The notes under the pieces are model-generated. The model did not search any database and was not told the origin of the DNA. It was given only the letters and a program-made list of their open reading frames with translations. Below, piece after piece: positions 1 through 7,971 of a stretch of DNA of 64,000 bases; positions within the stretch are counted from its first letter, which is position 1, and each line of letters starts with the position of its first letter. The translations under genes were made by a program, and so were the position numbers. The DNA is from Hymenobacter norwichensis DSM 15439 (GTDB lineage: Bacteria; Bacteroidota; Bacteroidia; Cytophagales; Hymenobacteraceae). The stretch is from the NCBI RefSeq assembly GCF_000420705.1, contig NZ_ATVL01000009.1:186001-250000 (forward strand), written 5' to 3'.

Positions 1-1165
1 TGCTTGGATTGGGATAAACAAGCAGGGCTGGTGTTGGAGTAACTGAGTTTTTTACAGATAATATAGTGCCGGTATAGCGTAAGAGCGGCGATACAAAGGG
101 AGTAGGGTTGCTGCGAGCAGTACCAGCCCAGATTTGGGAGGCGCTGCTCACTATTATCTGATCAAACTCAATAGCATCGGTAGATAAGTTTTGCCAAGTG
201 CTACCTCCGTCACGTGTGATAGAGGTAGTGCCAACATACTGGAATGGAGACACAGTTAAAGTAGAGCCAACGCTCATGTAAGTGCCAGGCTGGCCTGGCA
301 CTGCTGCGATAGAAGTAAGCACAGGCCGGCCACTGTATGTTGCGCGGGCCCAAGTTAGGCCCCCATCTGCGGTACGAAATAATTCCTGAGCACCCGCAGG
401 ACTATTGGTATATGTGTAGCCAAGCCCTTGTAATGTATTCTCAAACGCTACTGTCAGAAAACTGCCGGGAGTGACGGCAGCAGTCCATGTTAGGCCAGCA
501 TCGGTAGTGCGTAACATGGCATTGTCAGTGAATACCCAAACCGTGTTTAGCGCCCCTTGTAATGTGGTGAAAGTAGATCTGATAAGAGGAGAGCCTGTGA
601 GTGTTACGTTGGCTAGCACGTTCCAAGAGCTTCCCCCATCAGTTGTCCTAAAAATTCTCAAAGGTGCACTTGCCAAGGCAAGCCCTATGTTCGGGTTGAA
701 AAAGTGGATATGAGTGAACGAGGCAGGTAATGGGTTGGGCAGCGCAACTAATCCAGTAAGGCCTGTGGTGGTGCGCAAAAGACTTAATGAGTTTGTGCTA
801 GCATCACTGGACAGCAGCCACATGTGTTGACCGTCCAGCACAAACATATCAACCAAATAGGTGCCTATCGTCCCAAGTCCATTTGTTCCCCTGATGGTAC
901 CTGCTACAAATTGTTGTTGCCAAGTTTGGCCGTTGTCAGTGGTTATAAATGCTTGGCTACCTGAAGAACCTTGTCCTAAATTATAACTAGTTCTACCAGC
1001 AACTATATTGGGTTGTGGGCTTGTAAGCCTTGTGCTAAAAAAAGTGCCTCCAGATAGGCTGAGACCATTCTGGGGGGCTACCCAAGGCGACTGACCATAT
1101 ACAGGTAATACTTCGGCGACAACCGTAAAGCATGCAATTGTAATTAGAAATAGATAGTGTTTCAA
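1..1165 (-). CDS. Asp-box beta-propeller protein with T9SS type A sorting domain (3' end beyond window)
   Basis: The reading frame is open on the minus strand from a TTG at 1165-1163 to the window edge (about 388 residues). The N-terminus reads as a signal peptide (KHYLFLITIACFTVVAEV, mature end near VYGQ). At least five Asp-box motifs of the form D-x-G-x-[ST]-W are visible (TDNGQTW, TDGGSSW, TDAGLTW, ADGGLTW, RDGGSTW), the signature of BNR/sialidase-type or Ycf48-like beta-propellers. The last visible residues, ALLVYPNPS, are the start of a type A T9SS C-terminal sorting domain, so the protein is probably exported by T9SS and anchored at the cell surface. No ATG lies in frame upstream, so TTG is the only start compatible with the signal peptide. 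The ligand is unknown; Asp-box propellers need not be sialidases, and no catalytic sialidase motif is seen. Confidence 0.85.
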   Translation of the reverse strand, partial: MKHYLFLITIACFTVVAEVLPVYGQSPWVAPQNGLSLSGGTFFSTRLTSPQPNIVAGRTSYNLGQGSSGSQAFITTDNGQTWQQQFVAGTIRGTNGLGTIGTYLVDMFVLDGQHMWLLSSDASTNSLSLLRTTTGLTGLVALPNPLPASFTHIHFFNPNIGLALASAPLRIFRTTDGGSSWNVLANVTLTGSPLIRSTFTTLQGALNTVWVFTDNAMLRTTDAGLTWTAAVTPGSFLTVAFENTLQGLGYTYTNSPAGAQELFRTADGGLTWARATYSGRPVLTSIAAVPGQPGTYMSVGSTLTVSPFQYVGTTSITRDGGSTWQNLSTDAIEFDQIIVSSASQIWAGTARSNPTPFVSPLLRYTGTILSVKNSVTPTPALLVYPNPS

Positions 1166-1306
1166 TTTAATGTGATTTATAGATGTCTAAACAAGATAGA
1201 CAGTAAAATGAATTTCTTATATATTTTCAATAGGCATATAGACTGGATAATAATCACCAGGAAGCAGGACTGCTTTGCTGGTACACTACTCATCTACGAC
1301 AACTGC

Positions 1307-1843
1307 TCACTTTTTCGCTACCTCACCACTTACACTTACTACCACCGCGTCGCCGACGCGGATAGTGCCGCCTTGCAGGATCCGGGCCGTAAGACCACCG
1401 TGGCCGCGCATGGCGTTGTAGCCGCCGGCCCCCAGTTCTTCTTCCATGCGGGAGCAGGGGTGGCACTCGCCGGTAATTTCCAGCAGTACATCCTCGCCGA
1501 TGCGCACCTGCCGGTTCTTGAGGGCCAGTAGGTTCAGGCCACTTACCACCAAATTGCGGCGTAGGCGGGCTGGGTCAACGGGGGTATCCAGCCCCAGGTA
1601 GCCCGCTACGGCTACCAGGTGCTCGTGCTGAATCAGGGTTATTTGGCGCTTGCCGCCGGTTTTGGGCCGAGCATGGTCGCCTTGCAGGTGCCGGTCGGTT
1701 TCCATGATGGCTTCGGGTACGGATAGCAGTGCCTCCCGCCGGGCCGGGCGCAGACCAATCCACTCCAAGCGGCCAGTTTGTGGGAGCGTGCTGAGGAGAG
1801 TAGCAATGGTTGATTTATCGTCGCCAAAGAAAGGGAAAGGCAT
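1307..1843 (-). CDS. MOSC domain-containing protein
   Basis: A 178-residue protein of the MOSC (molybdenum cofactor sulfurase C-terminal) family, close in layout to YiiM-like stand-alone MOSC proteins. The conserved MOSC cysteine is seen in GECHPCSRM, followed by the Gly-rich RGHGGLTARILQGG segment and a terminal beta-strand region (IRVGDAVVV). Stand-alone MOSC proteins are thought to bind Mo cofactor or carry sulfur; the substrate here is unknown. The ATG at 1843 (MPFPFFGDD) was chosen because the frame upstream of it runs into the 3' end of the VIT1-type gene and does not look like protein. The gene is co-directional with the transporter upstream, with a gap of 92 bp. Confidence 0.85.
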   Translation of the reverse strand: MPFPFFGDDKSTIATLLSTLPQTGRLEWIGLRPARREALLSVPEAIMETDRHLQGDHARPKTGGKRQITLIQHEHLVAVAGYLGLDTPVDPARLRRNLVVSGLNLLALKNRQVRIGEDVLLEITGECHPCSRMEEELGAGGYNAMRGHGGLTARILQGGTIRVGDAVVVSVSGEVAKK

Positions 1844-1935
1844 CGGAGTAAGAAATAGAGTGGCAGAGAATGTGAACGGACAAACAGCGTAACAACGAAG
1901 ACGCGCCGTACTTGGTGACGCGTTTCGCTCTATAC

Positions 1936-2637
1936 TTATTCTGAAATCAGCCGGGCCACCAAAAATGCTGCCGCCGCGGCCAGTGCCCCCGTACCGGCCA
2001 TCTTTAAGGCGCCCCAAACTGGGGGCTGGCCTGTAAGGCGGCTTTTCAGGTAGCCGAACAGCAGCAAACACACCAGCGTAATAACCGCCGACCAGAGTAG
2101 ACCCTGCTCGGGAGTTGATGTGAGAAAATAGGCACTTAGGGGAATCAGTCCACCTAGGGCGTAGGCTATACTGATGGTGGCTGCACTTTTGGGGGCTTGC
2201 TTGGGATCGGGCTGTTCAAGGCCCAATTCGTACTTCATCATGAACCGCACCCATTGGTCGGGGTCGGCGGTGAGCTCGGCTACGGCTAGCTTGCGGGTGG
2301 TTTCCGAGAGGCCAATTTCCGCCAGTAACTCTTCTACTTCGGCTCGCTCTACGTGCGGTACGTCGCGCACTTCCTGGTATTCGCGAGCTAGTTCGGCCTC
2401 ATAATGCTCCACCTCGGTGCGGCCGGCCAGGTAGCCGCCCAGCCCCATGGCAATGGAGCCGGCCACAATTTCGGCCAGCCCCGCCGTAATGACCAGATTG
2501 GAGGAACTAACCGCGCCGCTTAGGCCCGCCGCCAGCGCAAATGGCACCGTCAGCCCATCGGACAGGCCAATAACTATATCCTGTAGCATCGCTGAGCTGG
2601 TCAGGTGGTCCTCGGGGTGTGGATGGGTATGTTGCAT
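1936..2637 (-). CDS. VIT1/CCC1 family metal transporter
   Basis: A 233-residue inner-membrane protein of the VIT1/CCC1 (DUF125) family, which moves Fe2+ or Mn2+ out of the cytosol in characterised eukaryotic members. The conserved first helix is clear (DIVIGLSDGLTVPFALAAGL), followed by a second helix ending GSIAMGLGGYLAGR, then the acidic Glu-rich cytosolic metal-binding domain (EVEHYEAELAREYQEV, EVEELLAEIG), then three more TM helices at the C-terminus. A His-rich tip (MQHTHPHPEDH) precedes helix 1. The ATG at 2637 is preferred over a TTG two codons upstream. It is divergent from the Dps gene across a 126-bp gap, which suggests shared metal or oxidative-stress control (inference). Confidence 0.9.
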   Translation of the reverse strand: MQHTHPHPEDHLTSSAMLQDIVIGLSDGLTVPFALAAGLSGAVSSSNLVITAGLAEIVAGSIAMGLGGYLAGRTEVEHYEAELAREYQEVRDVPHVERAEVEELLAEIGLSETTRKLAVAELTADPDQWVRFMMKYELGLEQPDPKQAPKSAATISIAYALGGLIPLSAYFLTSTPEQGLLWSAVITLVCLLLFGYLKSRLTGQPPVWGALKMAGTGALAAAAAFLVARLISE

Positions 2638-2701
2638 GAGCAAGTAAATAGGGGCTGGATGTTAACCTGCGACGTACTTATGCGTACTATGGCTAAGCTG
2701 T

Positions 2702-2719
2702 TTGGTTATATATAAACAA
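2702..2719. promoter_or_regulatory. Near-palindromic AT-rich operator candidate between vit1-type gene and dps
   Basis: TTGGTTATATATAAACAA is an imperfect inverted repeat (perfect core TTATATATAA) in the 126-bp divergent region between the metal transporter and Dps. Its size and A/T composition resemble Fur/PerR-class operators, but I cannot assign a regulator. Confidence 0.35.
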
Positions 2720-2763
2720 CCGGGCGGCCCATTCCTCCGCATACTTTCACTTCCTCTAGGATC

Positions 2764-3453
2764 ATGGCCAAAGCACCCGCCAAAAATACTCCTGCTCCCG
2801 CAGCAGCTGCCCCAAAATCGCCCGCTGCCAGTAAAAAGACAGCATCCTCCAACGGTCAGGCTTCGGCAAATGGCCAAGGTACGCCCAGCGTGCAGCCCGT
2901 TATGAACCAGCAGTTTGATGCGCCCGCACCATTGCAGAAGTACGGCACGGTGTCGCAGCGTCTGCCCATCGGCCTGAAGACTGAAGCCCGCCAAGAGAGC
3001 GTAAACAACCTCAACCAACTATTGGCCGATACCATTACGTTGCGCGATCTGTACAAGAAGCATCATTGGCAGGTAGTAGGCCCAACTTTCTATCAGTTGC
3101 ACTTACTCTACGATAAGCACTACGAAGAGCAGAGCGGCTTAGTAGACACTATTGCTGAGCGAATCCAGATCCTAGGCGGTGTGGCCGTAGCTATGGCTCA
3201 TGACGTAGCCGAGTTGACCAGCATCCCACGCCCACCTCGTGACCGGGAAGAAGCTCCCGTGCAGGTGTCGCGCTTGCTGGAAGCTCACCAGATTATCCTC
3301 AAGAACTGCCACGACTACGCCAAACAAGCCGATGATTCTGGCGACGACGGCACCAACGACGTGGTAGTAAGCGACGTAATGCGCACCAACGAACTGCAAG
3401 TATGGTTCGTGTCGGAGCATGTGGTAGACACGCCTTTGGTTCGCGCCGAGTAG
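2764..3453 (+). CDS. dps: Dps-family ferritin-like protein with long N-terminal tail
   Basis: DNA-binding protein from starved cells: a cytosolic 12-mer that oxidises Fe2+ with H2O2 and stores iron while protecting DNA. The ferroxidase signature is seen as KKHHWQVVGPTFYQLHLLYD followed by HYEEQ and a D/E-rich helix (SGLVDTIAERI). The 229 residues exceed the usual 150-180 because of a tail of roughly 56 residues rich in Ala, Pro, Lys and Ser before the core (core starts near QKYGTVSQRL). Such basic tails bind DNA in other Dps proteins. The start is the ATG at 2764 (MAKAPAKN). A strong terminator follows at once. The divergent metal transporter and the nearby iron-permease-like gene fit iron handling. 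Confidence 0.93.
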   Translation: MAKAPAKNTPAPAAAAPKSPAASKKTASSNGQASANGQGTPSVQPVMNQQFDAPAPLQKYGTVSQRLPIGLKTEARQESVNNLNQLLADTITLRDLYKKHHWQVVGPTFYQLHLLYDKHYEEQSGLVDTIAERIQILGGVAVAMAHDVAELTSIPRPPRDREEAPVQVSRLLEAHQIILKNCHDYAKQADDSGDDGTNDVVVSDVMRTNELQVWFVSEHVVDTPLVRAE

Positions 3454-3476
3454 AACTCCAGAAACCATACGATTTT

Positions 3477-3514
3477 CAGCCCCACTTTCTTGCGAGAAGG
3501 TGGGGCTGTTTTTT
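3477..3514 (+). terminator. Rho-independent terminator after dps
   Basis: A 14-bp stem (left arm 3477-3490, right arm 3495-3508, one G-U pair), TGCG tetraloop, then six T residues. Confidence 0.9.
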
Positions 3515-3531
3515 AATACGGATAGTGTGCG

Positions 3532-4008
3532 TTAGAGTGGATTACGGTGTGCCTGCTGCTTGATAACGTGGTTTTCCTCGGCTTCCTCCACACTATGGGT
3601 GCGGCCCAAGTCCCGATCCTGCCGCGCCTTTTCTGCTAGCACATCAAAGTAGCGGTGCAGCAAGTGGATTTCCTGTTCCGAAAAATCTTGGGCATTGATG
3701 AGGCGGTTGCTGGCTCCTTTGTGAGCGGCAATTAACTCGTTGAGTTTAAGGTGTAGTACCAACGAATCCTTGTTTTGGGCCCGTTGGATCAGGAATACCA
3801 TCAGGAAGGTGACGATAGTGGTACCAGTGTTGATGACGAGCTGCCAGGTTTCAGAGTAATGGAACATGGGCCCCGTCAGCGCCCAAAGCAGGACCGTACC
3901 CAGCGCCGCGCAGAAAGCCAGCGTCGAGCCCGACCACGCCGTGACTTGGGCGGCAAACCGAGCGAATAAGTTGGAACGGGACGACTCAGTAGGGAGGGAG
4001 ATGGACAT
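3532..4008 (-). CDS. Low-affinity iron permease family membrane protein
   Basis: A 158-residue protein resembling the Iron_permease family (PF04120), whose yeast relative is the low-affinity iron transporter Fet4; bacterial members are uncharacterised. Visible: two hydrophobic helices (around SGSTLAFCAALGTVLLWALT and the segment containing INTGTTIVTFLMVFLIQ), then the family-typical IQRAQNKDSLVLHLKLNELI segment and a charged C-terminal helix. The start at 4008 (MSISLPTESS) is preferred over an upstream in-frame start because the upstream residues look non-coding. It is convergent with dps. The family call is good, but transport of iron is unproven for bacterial members. Confidence 0.8.
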   Translation of the reverse strand: MSISLPTESSRSNLFARFAAQVTAWSGSTLAFCAALGTVLLWALTGPMFHYSETWQLVINTGTTIVTFLMVFLIQRAQNKDSLVLHLKLNELIAAHKGASNRLINAQDFSEQEIHLLHRYFDVLAEKARQDRDLGRTHSVEEAEENHVIKQQAHRNPL

Positions 4009-4169
4009 AAGAGGTAGTGAATGAAAGTGTGCTCTTTTAGATGTAAGTTGGGTAAAGGACAAGTCTGATTCTGAAATTTACGTGAGGCGGTTTTGCTTGA
4101 GAGTGAGCACACAACGGTAACATGAGCCACTAATAGTGGCTTGAGGATGCAAAAAATACTGTTCCACAC

Positions 4170-4200
4170 TTGCACCAGCCGGTTGGAGTGCCTACTTTTG
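4170..4200 (+). promoter_or_regulatory. Bacteroidota-type promoter of the tRNA-Leu gene
   Basis: TTG at 4170-4172, a 20-nt spacer, then TACTTTTG at 4193-4200, matching the TTTG / TAnnTTTG consensus of the Bacteroidota primary sigma factor. Transcription would start near 4207, about 70 nt before the tRNA. Confidence 0.5.
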
Positions 4201-4274
4201 CCCTCGCTTTACCGCCTCAGTAAAGCGAAAAGCTTCTGCTTTTCTTTACCCAATAAGGAGTGCTTGCCGTCTCT

Positions 4275-4356
4275 GCGCACGTGGTGAAACTGGTAGACAC
4301 GCCATCTTGAGGGGGTGGTGCCTTCGGGTGTGGGAGTTCGAATCTCCCCGCGCGCA
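4275..4356 (+). tRNA. tRNA-Leu (anticodon GAG)
   Basis: An 82-nt class II tRNA. The D-arm region TGGTGAAACTGGTAGACAC is typical of tRNA-Leu. The anticodon stem CCATC/GGTGG encloses loop TTGAGGG, giving anticodon GAG. A short variable arm with TTCG loop precedes the T-arm GGGAG-TTCGAAT-CTCCC. Acceptor 5' GCGCACG pairs with 3' CGCGCGC except for an A-C opposition at position 5:68. The discriminator is A and no CCA is encoded. Confidence 0.93.
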
Positions 4357-4365
4357 CTCCAACAC

Positions 4366-4410
4366 AAAGAGCCCAATTTCGATACATCGAAATTGGGCTC
4401 TTTGCTTTTA
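4366..4410. terminator. Terminator after tRNA-Leu, probably shared with the convergent NFACT gene
   Basis: Perfect 17-bp stem (4366-4382 / 4387-4403) with loop TACA. The arms themselves begin AAA and end TTT, followed by a T-rich run on the plus strand, so it can serve both directions. Confidence 0.85.
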
Positions 4411-4438
4411 TTCTGCTTGGCTAGATGCTCTTTAGCTG

Positions 4439-6025
4439 CTAGGCAACTCGCTCGAAAGGATTAGCGGGCACTACCAGCACCACTTTTTCACGCTCTACCA
4501 ATACTTGGCCAGGCAGCGCGCCTTTGGGCTTTCGCACAAACTTTTTGGGCGTTACGGTAACGGGGCATAGCGAATCGTTCTGGCGGCGGGAGTACCAAGC
4601 TGCCAGTTGAGCCGCTCGTTCTATCACGGGTTCCGGTACTGGCTGGCCCGCTCGGTGCCGGATAACCACATGGGAGCCGCTCACGTCCTTGGCATGCAAC
4701 CACAAATCATCTTTGTGCGCGTAGCGCTGCGTGAGCAAGTCGTTGTTCTGGGCATTGCGGCCCACCAGAATCGTGAACCCGCCGTCTTCAAATACTTTGA
4801 ATGGCAGTTCCTGCGCGGTTTTGGCTTTGGTTTCGGGTTCCAGTTGGTGCTGCTTGCGCCAGGCGCGAAGGCTCTTCAGATCAGGCGACAAAGCGTCTAG
4901 TTCTTCCAAACGTTCCAGGCACCACATAGCTTCCGTTTCACGGCGCTCAATGCGCTCGGCTAACTGGCGGGTTTCAATCTGCTGGTTTTTGGCTTTGCGG
5001 TATAGGTTTTGGGCGGTGCGTTGGGGCGTTTCGGTCGGCTTGAGCTTGATGGTACGTACCGCATTGTCTTGGTAGAAGTCCACCACTTCTACGCTGGCAG
5101 CCCCCGCCGGAATTTGGGTGAGGTGCGCCATAATGAGGTCGGCCGTTTGGCGGTAACCAGCTGTGTGTTCCAGTGCGTGCAAACGAGTACGGGCCATGCT
5201 GGCACTGATGGTAGCTTCCTCAGCACGGCGCTCAAGCACTTGCCGCACCTGGCGCAACTCGGTTTCGTAGGCTTGGCGGCTTAGCGTCAGCGGCACAAAC
5301 GTACGTAAGGCCGCAATAGCGTCGAGTGGTAGAGTGCGCTCCGTATCACCTATCGGCAGCAAACTTAGGCGGGTACGCCCATCCACTGTAACTAGATAGA
5401 ATGCCGTGGGATGCTCTAGGTGGTGCAGCACTTCTCGTATCAATTGCTCTTTTCTATCCAGCGGCGCAGGGTCGTAGCCGTGGGCTCGTAGGTAGCGGGC
5501 TGGTAAGTCGGAAAGGGCAGGGTAACGCTTGAGTGGGTTCGTAGCATGTTCTCCCCCTTGCTCCTTATTTTCCGGAAAGGTGTTGGAGGATAGGGGCCAC
5601 GATTGAATAGCCGCGTCAGCAGTGTAGCGCTGATGAAACAGCTCAGCGGGTGCAGTATCAGTTAGCCGAAAAATGGCATTCGGGCGGGGGCCATACAGCT
5701 TAAACAGCAAAGTAGCGCCACTCTGGAACCGAAACTGGAGCACCCGGTCATTGGGCATGGCGCTAACTTCCGTTACTTCCTGACCCAGCAAGTCCGGTAG
5801 CAAATCCACCGAGTTAGCACGGGCCCGGTGAAAGGTTTCAGGCAAGGCCAGCACCGTAAACGTGGCCGACAGCTGCGCTCGTAGCCAAAAGTCCGCCGCA
5901 CCATTTGTTAGCCCAATAACTAGCTCGTCTTTCTCCTGCGAAAAGCACGTTACCACTTTGTAACCAGCTAGTTGCTGTGTGAGAGCCGGAGCCAGCTGGC
6001 GAAGGAAGTAGTAATTATTGTGCAT
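4439..6025 (-). CDS. NFACT family protein (RqcH/FbpA-like)
   Basis: A 528-residue NFACT protein. Bacterial RqcH members bind stalled 50S subunits and add C-terminal alanine tails in ribosome-associated quality control. Visible order: NFACT-N domain (residues 1 to about 240, with the LYGPRPNAIFRL element at the place of the family's GR-x-N motif), a coiled-coil pair in the middle (LERRAEEATISASMARTRLH, LAERIERRETEAMWCLERLE), and an NFACT-R domain at the end (KDDLWLHAKDVSGSHVVIRH). The start at 6025 (MHNNYYFLRQL) is the expected family N-terminus. It is convergent with the tRNA. Whether this Bacteroidota branch tails peptides is not established from sequence. Confidence 0.88.
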   Translation of the reverse strand: MHNNYYFLRQLAPALTQQLAGYKVVTCFSQEKDELVIGLTNGAADFWLRAQLSATFTVLALPETFHRARANSVDLLPDLLGQEVTEVSAMPNDRVLQFRFQSGATLLFKLYGPRPNAIFRLTDTAPAELFHQRYTADAAIQSWPLSSNTFPENKEQGGEHATNPLKRYPALSDLPARYLRAHGYDPAPLDRKEQLIREVLHHLEHPTAFYLVTVDGRTRLSLLPIGDTERTLPLDAIAALRTFVPLTLSRQAYETELRQVRQVLERRAEEATISASMARTRLHALEHTAGYRQTADLIMAHLTQIPAGAASVEVVDFYQDNAVRTIKLKPTETPQRTAQNLYRKAKNQQIETRQLAERIERRETEAMWCLERLEELDALSPDLKSLRAWRKQHQLEPETKAKTAQELPFKVFEDGGFTILVGRNAQNNDLLTQRYAHKDDLWLHAKDVSGSHVVIRHRAGQPVPEPVIERAAQLAAWYSRRQNDSLCPVTVTPKKFVRKPKGALPGQVLVEREKVVLVVPANPFERVA

Positions 6026-6161
6026 ATTCTAAAAGAAAATGAAAGACCTTCCGCTGTAACTAAGGTTGCGACAGGGAATAAAGGTAGTCCTTGCAACCGT
6101 CAGGCATTATTCCATCTCTGGATAATATGAGTGCTTTTGCCACACCATATAATGGAATGCT

Positions 6162-6641
6162 ATGAAAAGTCATCTGCTCATTACTGCCGCACTCATGAGC
6201 TTAGGAGCTTGCACAAACGGCGAAAAAGAAAACGATGCTGTGCCGGCAACAATTACTACCGGCTTCAATCAGGAGTTTAGGCTCAACTATCGGCAGCAAG
6301 CCAATATAAGCTCGGGCTTGCAAACAGAGTTGACTGTAAAAGCAACAGACTTCAGATATGCCTTTTGCCCCAGGAACGCAAACTGCTTCACAGCTGATTT
6401 TGTGTGGCCGACGCTGAGTATACAGGATGCGCAAGGACAGGCACAAGAAATGAAGCTGACATCTAATCCACGGGTAGTATCTGGCGCCACTCTACTAGAT
6501 ACAACCAGCATTCGGGCCAATGGCCAGCGCTATGTGTTGCAGTACATCATATGGGACGTTGCTCCAAACACTGATTCACCACAGAAGAAAGATATTTCAG
6601 TAGCACTGCGTATCATCAAGCCGACTACAAATGGGCAGTAA
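6162..6641 (+). CDS. Putative lipoprotein, function unknown
   Basis: A 159-residue protein with a lipoprotein signal peptide: MKSHLLITAALMSLGAC, lipobox SLGAC with the lipidated Cys at residue 17. The rest is predicted mostly beta, with a short Cys pair in FCPRNANC. I do not recognise a family. It is convergent with the PhnP-like gene 12 bp downstream and stands alone as a transcription unit. Confidence 0.75.
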   Translation: MKSHLLITAALMSLGACTNGEKENDAVPATITTGFNQEFRLNYRQQANISSGLQTELTVKATDFRYAFCPRNANCFTADFVWPTLSIQDAQGQAQEMKLTSNPRVVSGATLLDTTSIRANGQRYVLQYIIWDVAPNTDSPQKKDISVALRIIKPTTNGQ

Positions 6642-6653
6642 CGATGCCCTGTT

Positions 6654-7421
6654 TTACACTTCCACCCGTAGCCCGTCATATGCCAGCCGGATAAAGTCGG
6701 GCAGGGTGGCCTCTACCTCGCGGTGGCGGCCTAGCAAGTGGCTGATGTGCGTGAGGTAGGCGCGGCGTGGTGCTAAGTCTTCCAGCACGGCTACGGCTTC
6801 CTTCAGTGAGAAGTGCGAAATGTGCGGCTCATGGCGCAAAGCATTAAGCACAATGATTTCTGAACCACGCATTTGCTCCAAAGCTTCTGGCCCTAGGTAA
6901 TTAGCATCCGTTACGTAGGTGAAGCCACCCACTCGAAAGCCTAAAACGGGCAGCTTGTAGTGCAGCGCCCGAATCGGTTGGAACGGCACCCCCTGTACGT
7001 CGAAGGCAGTGGTATCATCCAGAATAGGAATGGTTTGTACCTGCGGAACGCCGGGGTACTTGTGCTCGGCAAAAATGTAGGCGTATTCCCGTTTCAGCTG
7101 CTCCAGCACACGGGGCTCGGCGTACACGGGCATGTCCTGCTGCTGCTTGAAATTGTAGGCCCGGATGTCATCCATGCCGGCCGTGTGGTCTTTGTGCTCG
7201 TGCGTGAACACCAACGCATCTAACTGCTCAATTCCCTCGCGCAGCACCTGCTGCCGAAAATCTGGCCCCGAATCGATAATGATGCTCTTGCCCTGCGTCG
7301 CTAGGTGCACCGATACCCGCAGCCGCTTGTCGCGGTAGTCCAGGGAGCGGCACACGGCGCAATGGCACCCAATCACGGGCACGCCCTGCGACGTGCCCGT
7401 GCCTAAGAAGGTAATTGTCAT
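6654..7421 (-). CDS. PhnP-like MBL-fold metal-dependent hydrolase
   Basis: A 255-residue metallo-beta-lactamase-fold enzyme of the PhnP type (cyclic-phosphate or other phosphodiester hydrolase). The N-terminus MTITFLGTGTSQGVPVIGC leads to the structural zinc motif CHCAVC. The catalytic metal motif FTHEHKDHTAG is present, with further ligands at SGPDF, YVTDAN and LTHISH near the end. PhnP in Enterobacteria acts in phosphonate use, but no phn genes are nearby, so the substrate is open. Its start lies 5 nt from the end of heptad-repeat element A. Confidence 0.88.
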   Translation of the reverse strand: MTITFLGTGTSQGVPVIGCHCAVCRSLDYRDKRLRVSVHLATQGKSIIIDSGPDFRQQVLREGIEQLDALVFTHEHKDHTAGMDDIRAYNFKQQQDMPVYAEPRVLEQLKREYAYIFAEHKYPGVPQVQTIPILDDTTAFDVQGVPFQPIRALHYKLPVLGFRVGGFTYVTDANYLGPEALEQMRGSEIIVLNALRHEPHISHFSLKEAVAVLEDLAPRRAYLTHISHLLGRHREVEATLPDFIRLAYDGLRVEV

Positions 7422-7426
7422 TTTAA

Positions 7427-7517
7427 AGCTGTTAGCTGTTAGCTGTTAGCTGCTAGCTAACCAGAAATGATGCTTCTAACGAAGCTAACGGCCAACAGCT
7501 ACCAGCTAATAGCGGCT
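7427..7517. repeat. Heptad-repeat hairpin element A (AGCTGTT type)
   Basis: The left arm (7427-7460) is a 7-nt tandem array of AGCTGTT three times, then AGCTGCT and AGCT. The right arm (7483-7517) is the inverted counterpart, also with a strict 7-nt period (AGCTAAC, then GGCCAAC, AGCTACC, AGCTAAT). A spacer of about 22 nt separates them. The element fills the gap from 4 nt after the response-regulator stop to 5 nt before the PhnP-like start. No T-run follows either arm. Confidence 0.8.
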
Positions 7518-7520
7518 TAA

Positions 7521-7898
7521 CTATCCTACATACTGCTTCACTACACGCACCAAGGCGTCGAAGTCGAGGGGCTTAGGCAGGTAGTCGGTTACGCCTGCTT
7601 CGCGGAACTGCTCCATCGAGTAATTGTTGGCGTTGCCAGTGATGGCAATAATTGGAATTTTAGAAATCCGCTCGTCTTGGTGCGCCCGAATTTCGCGGGT
7701 GCATTCCATGCCATCTTTCACCGGAATGTTGATGTCCATCAGCACGCAGTCGATGGGCTGGCTTTCCACTTGCTTGAGAACTTCCCCTCCGTTCTTAGCT
7801 GACACGATACGGTATTTCTGGAGCTCTAGAATTTTCTTAGTCAAATTCAGAATAACGGAGCTGTCTTCGGCAATTAGTATTGTTTTCGCGTCGCTCAT
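7521..7898 (-). CDS. Single-domain response regulator (CheY-like)
   Basis: A 125-residue receiver domain with no output domain. Acidic pair ED at residues 11-12, phospho-acceptor Asp55 in CVLMDINIP, Thr in IAITGN and the invariant Lys in LPKPLDF. It follows the large hybrid histidine kinase in the same direction, 73 bp downstream, so it is a likely phosphoryl target or sink for that kinase's Hpt domain (inference). ATG at 7898 (MSDAKTILIAED). Confidence 0.92.
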   Translation of the reverse strand: MSDAKTILIAEDSSVILNLTKKILELQKYRIVSAKNGGEVLKQVESQPIDCVLMDINIPVKDGMECTREIRAHQDERISKIPIIAITGNANNYSMEQFREAGVTDYLPKPLDFDALVRVVKQYVG

Positions 7899-7971
7899 GG
7901 AAGAGAGAAAGTAAAGATTTAGGAGTTCGGGTTAAGAAAGCTAGGTTGGGTGGTACACCGCCGGCCGAAAC

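Noticed and set aside
1256..1282. Hairpin near the MOSC 3' end as a terminator
   Set aside because: The stem is interrupted and no T-run follows on the minus strand.
1157..1531. Plus-strand frame of 124 codons over the MOSC gene end
   Set aside because: Antisense to the MOSC coding region for most of its length; no signal or family.
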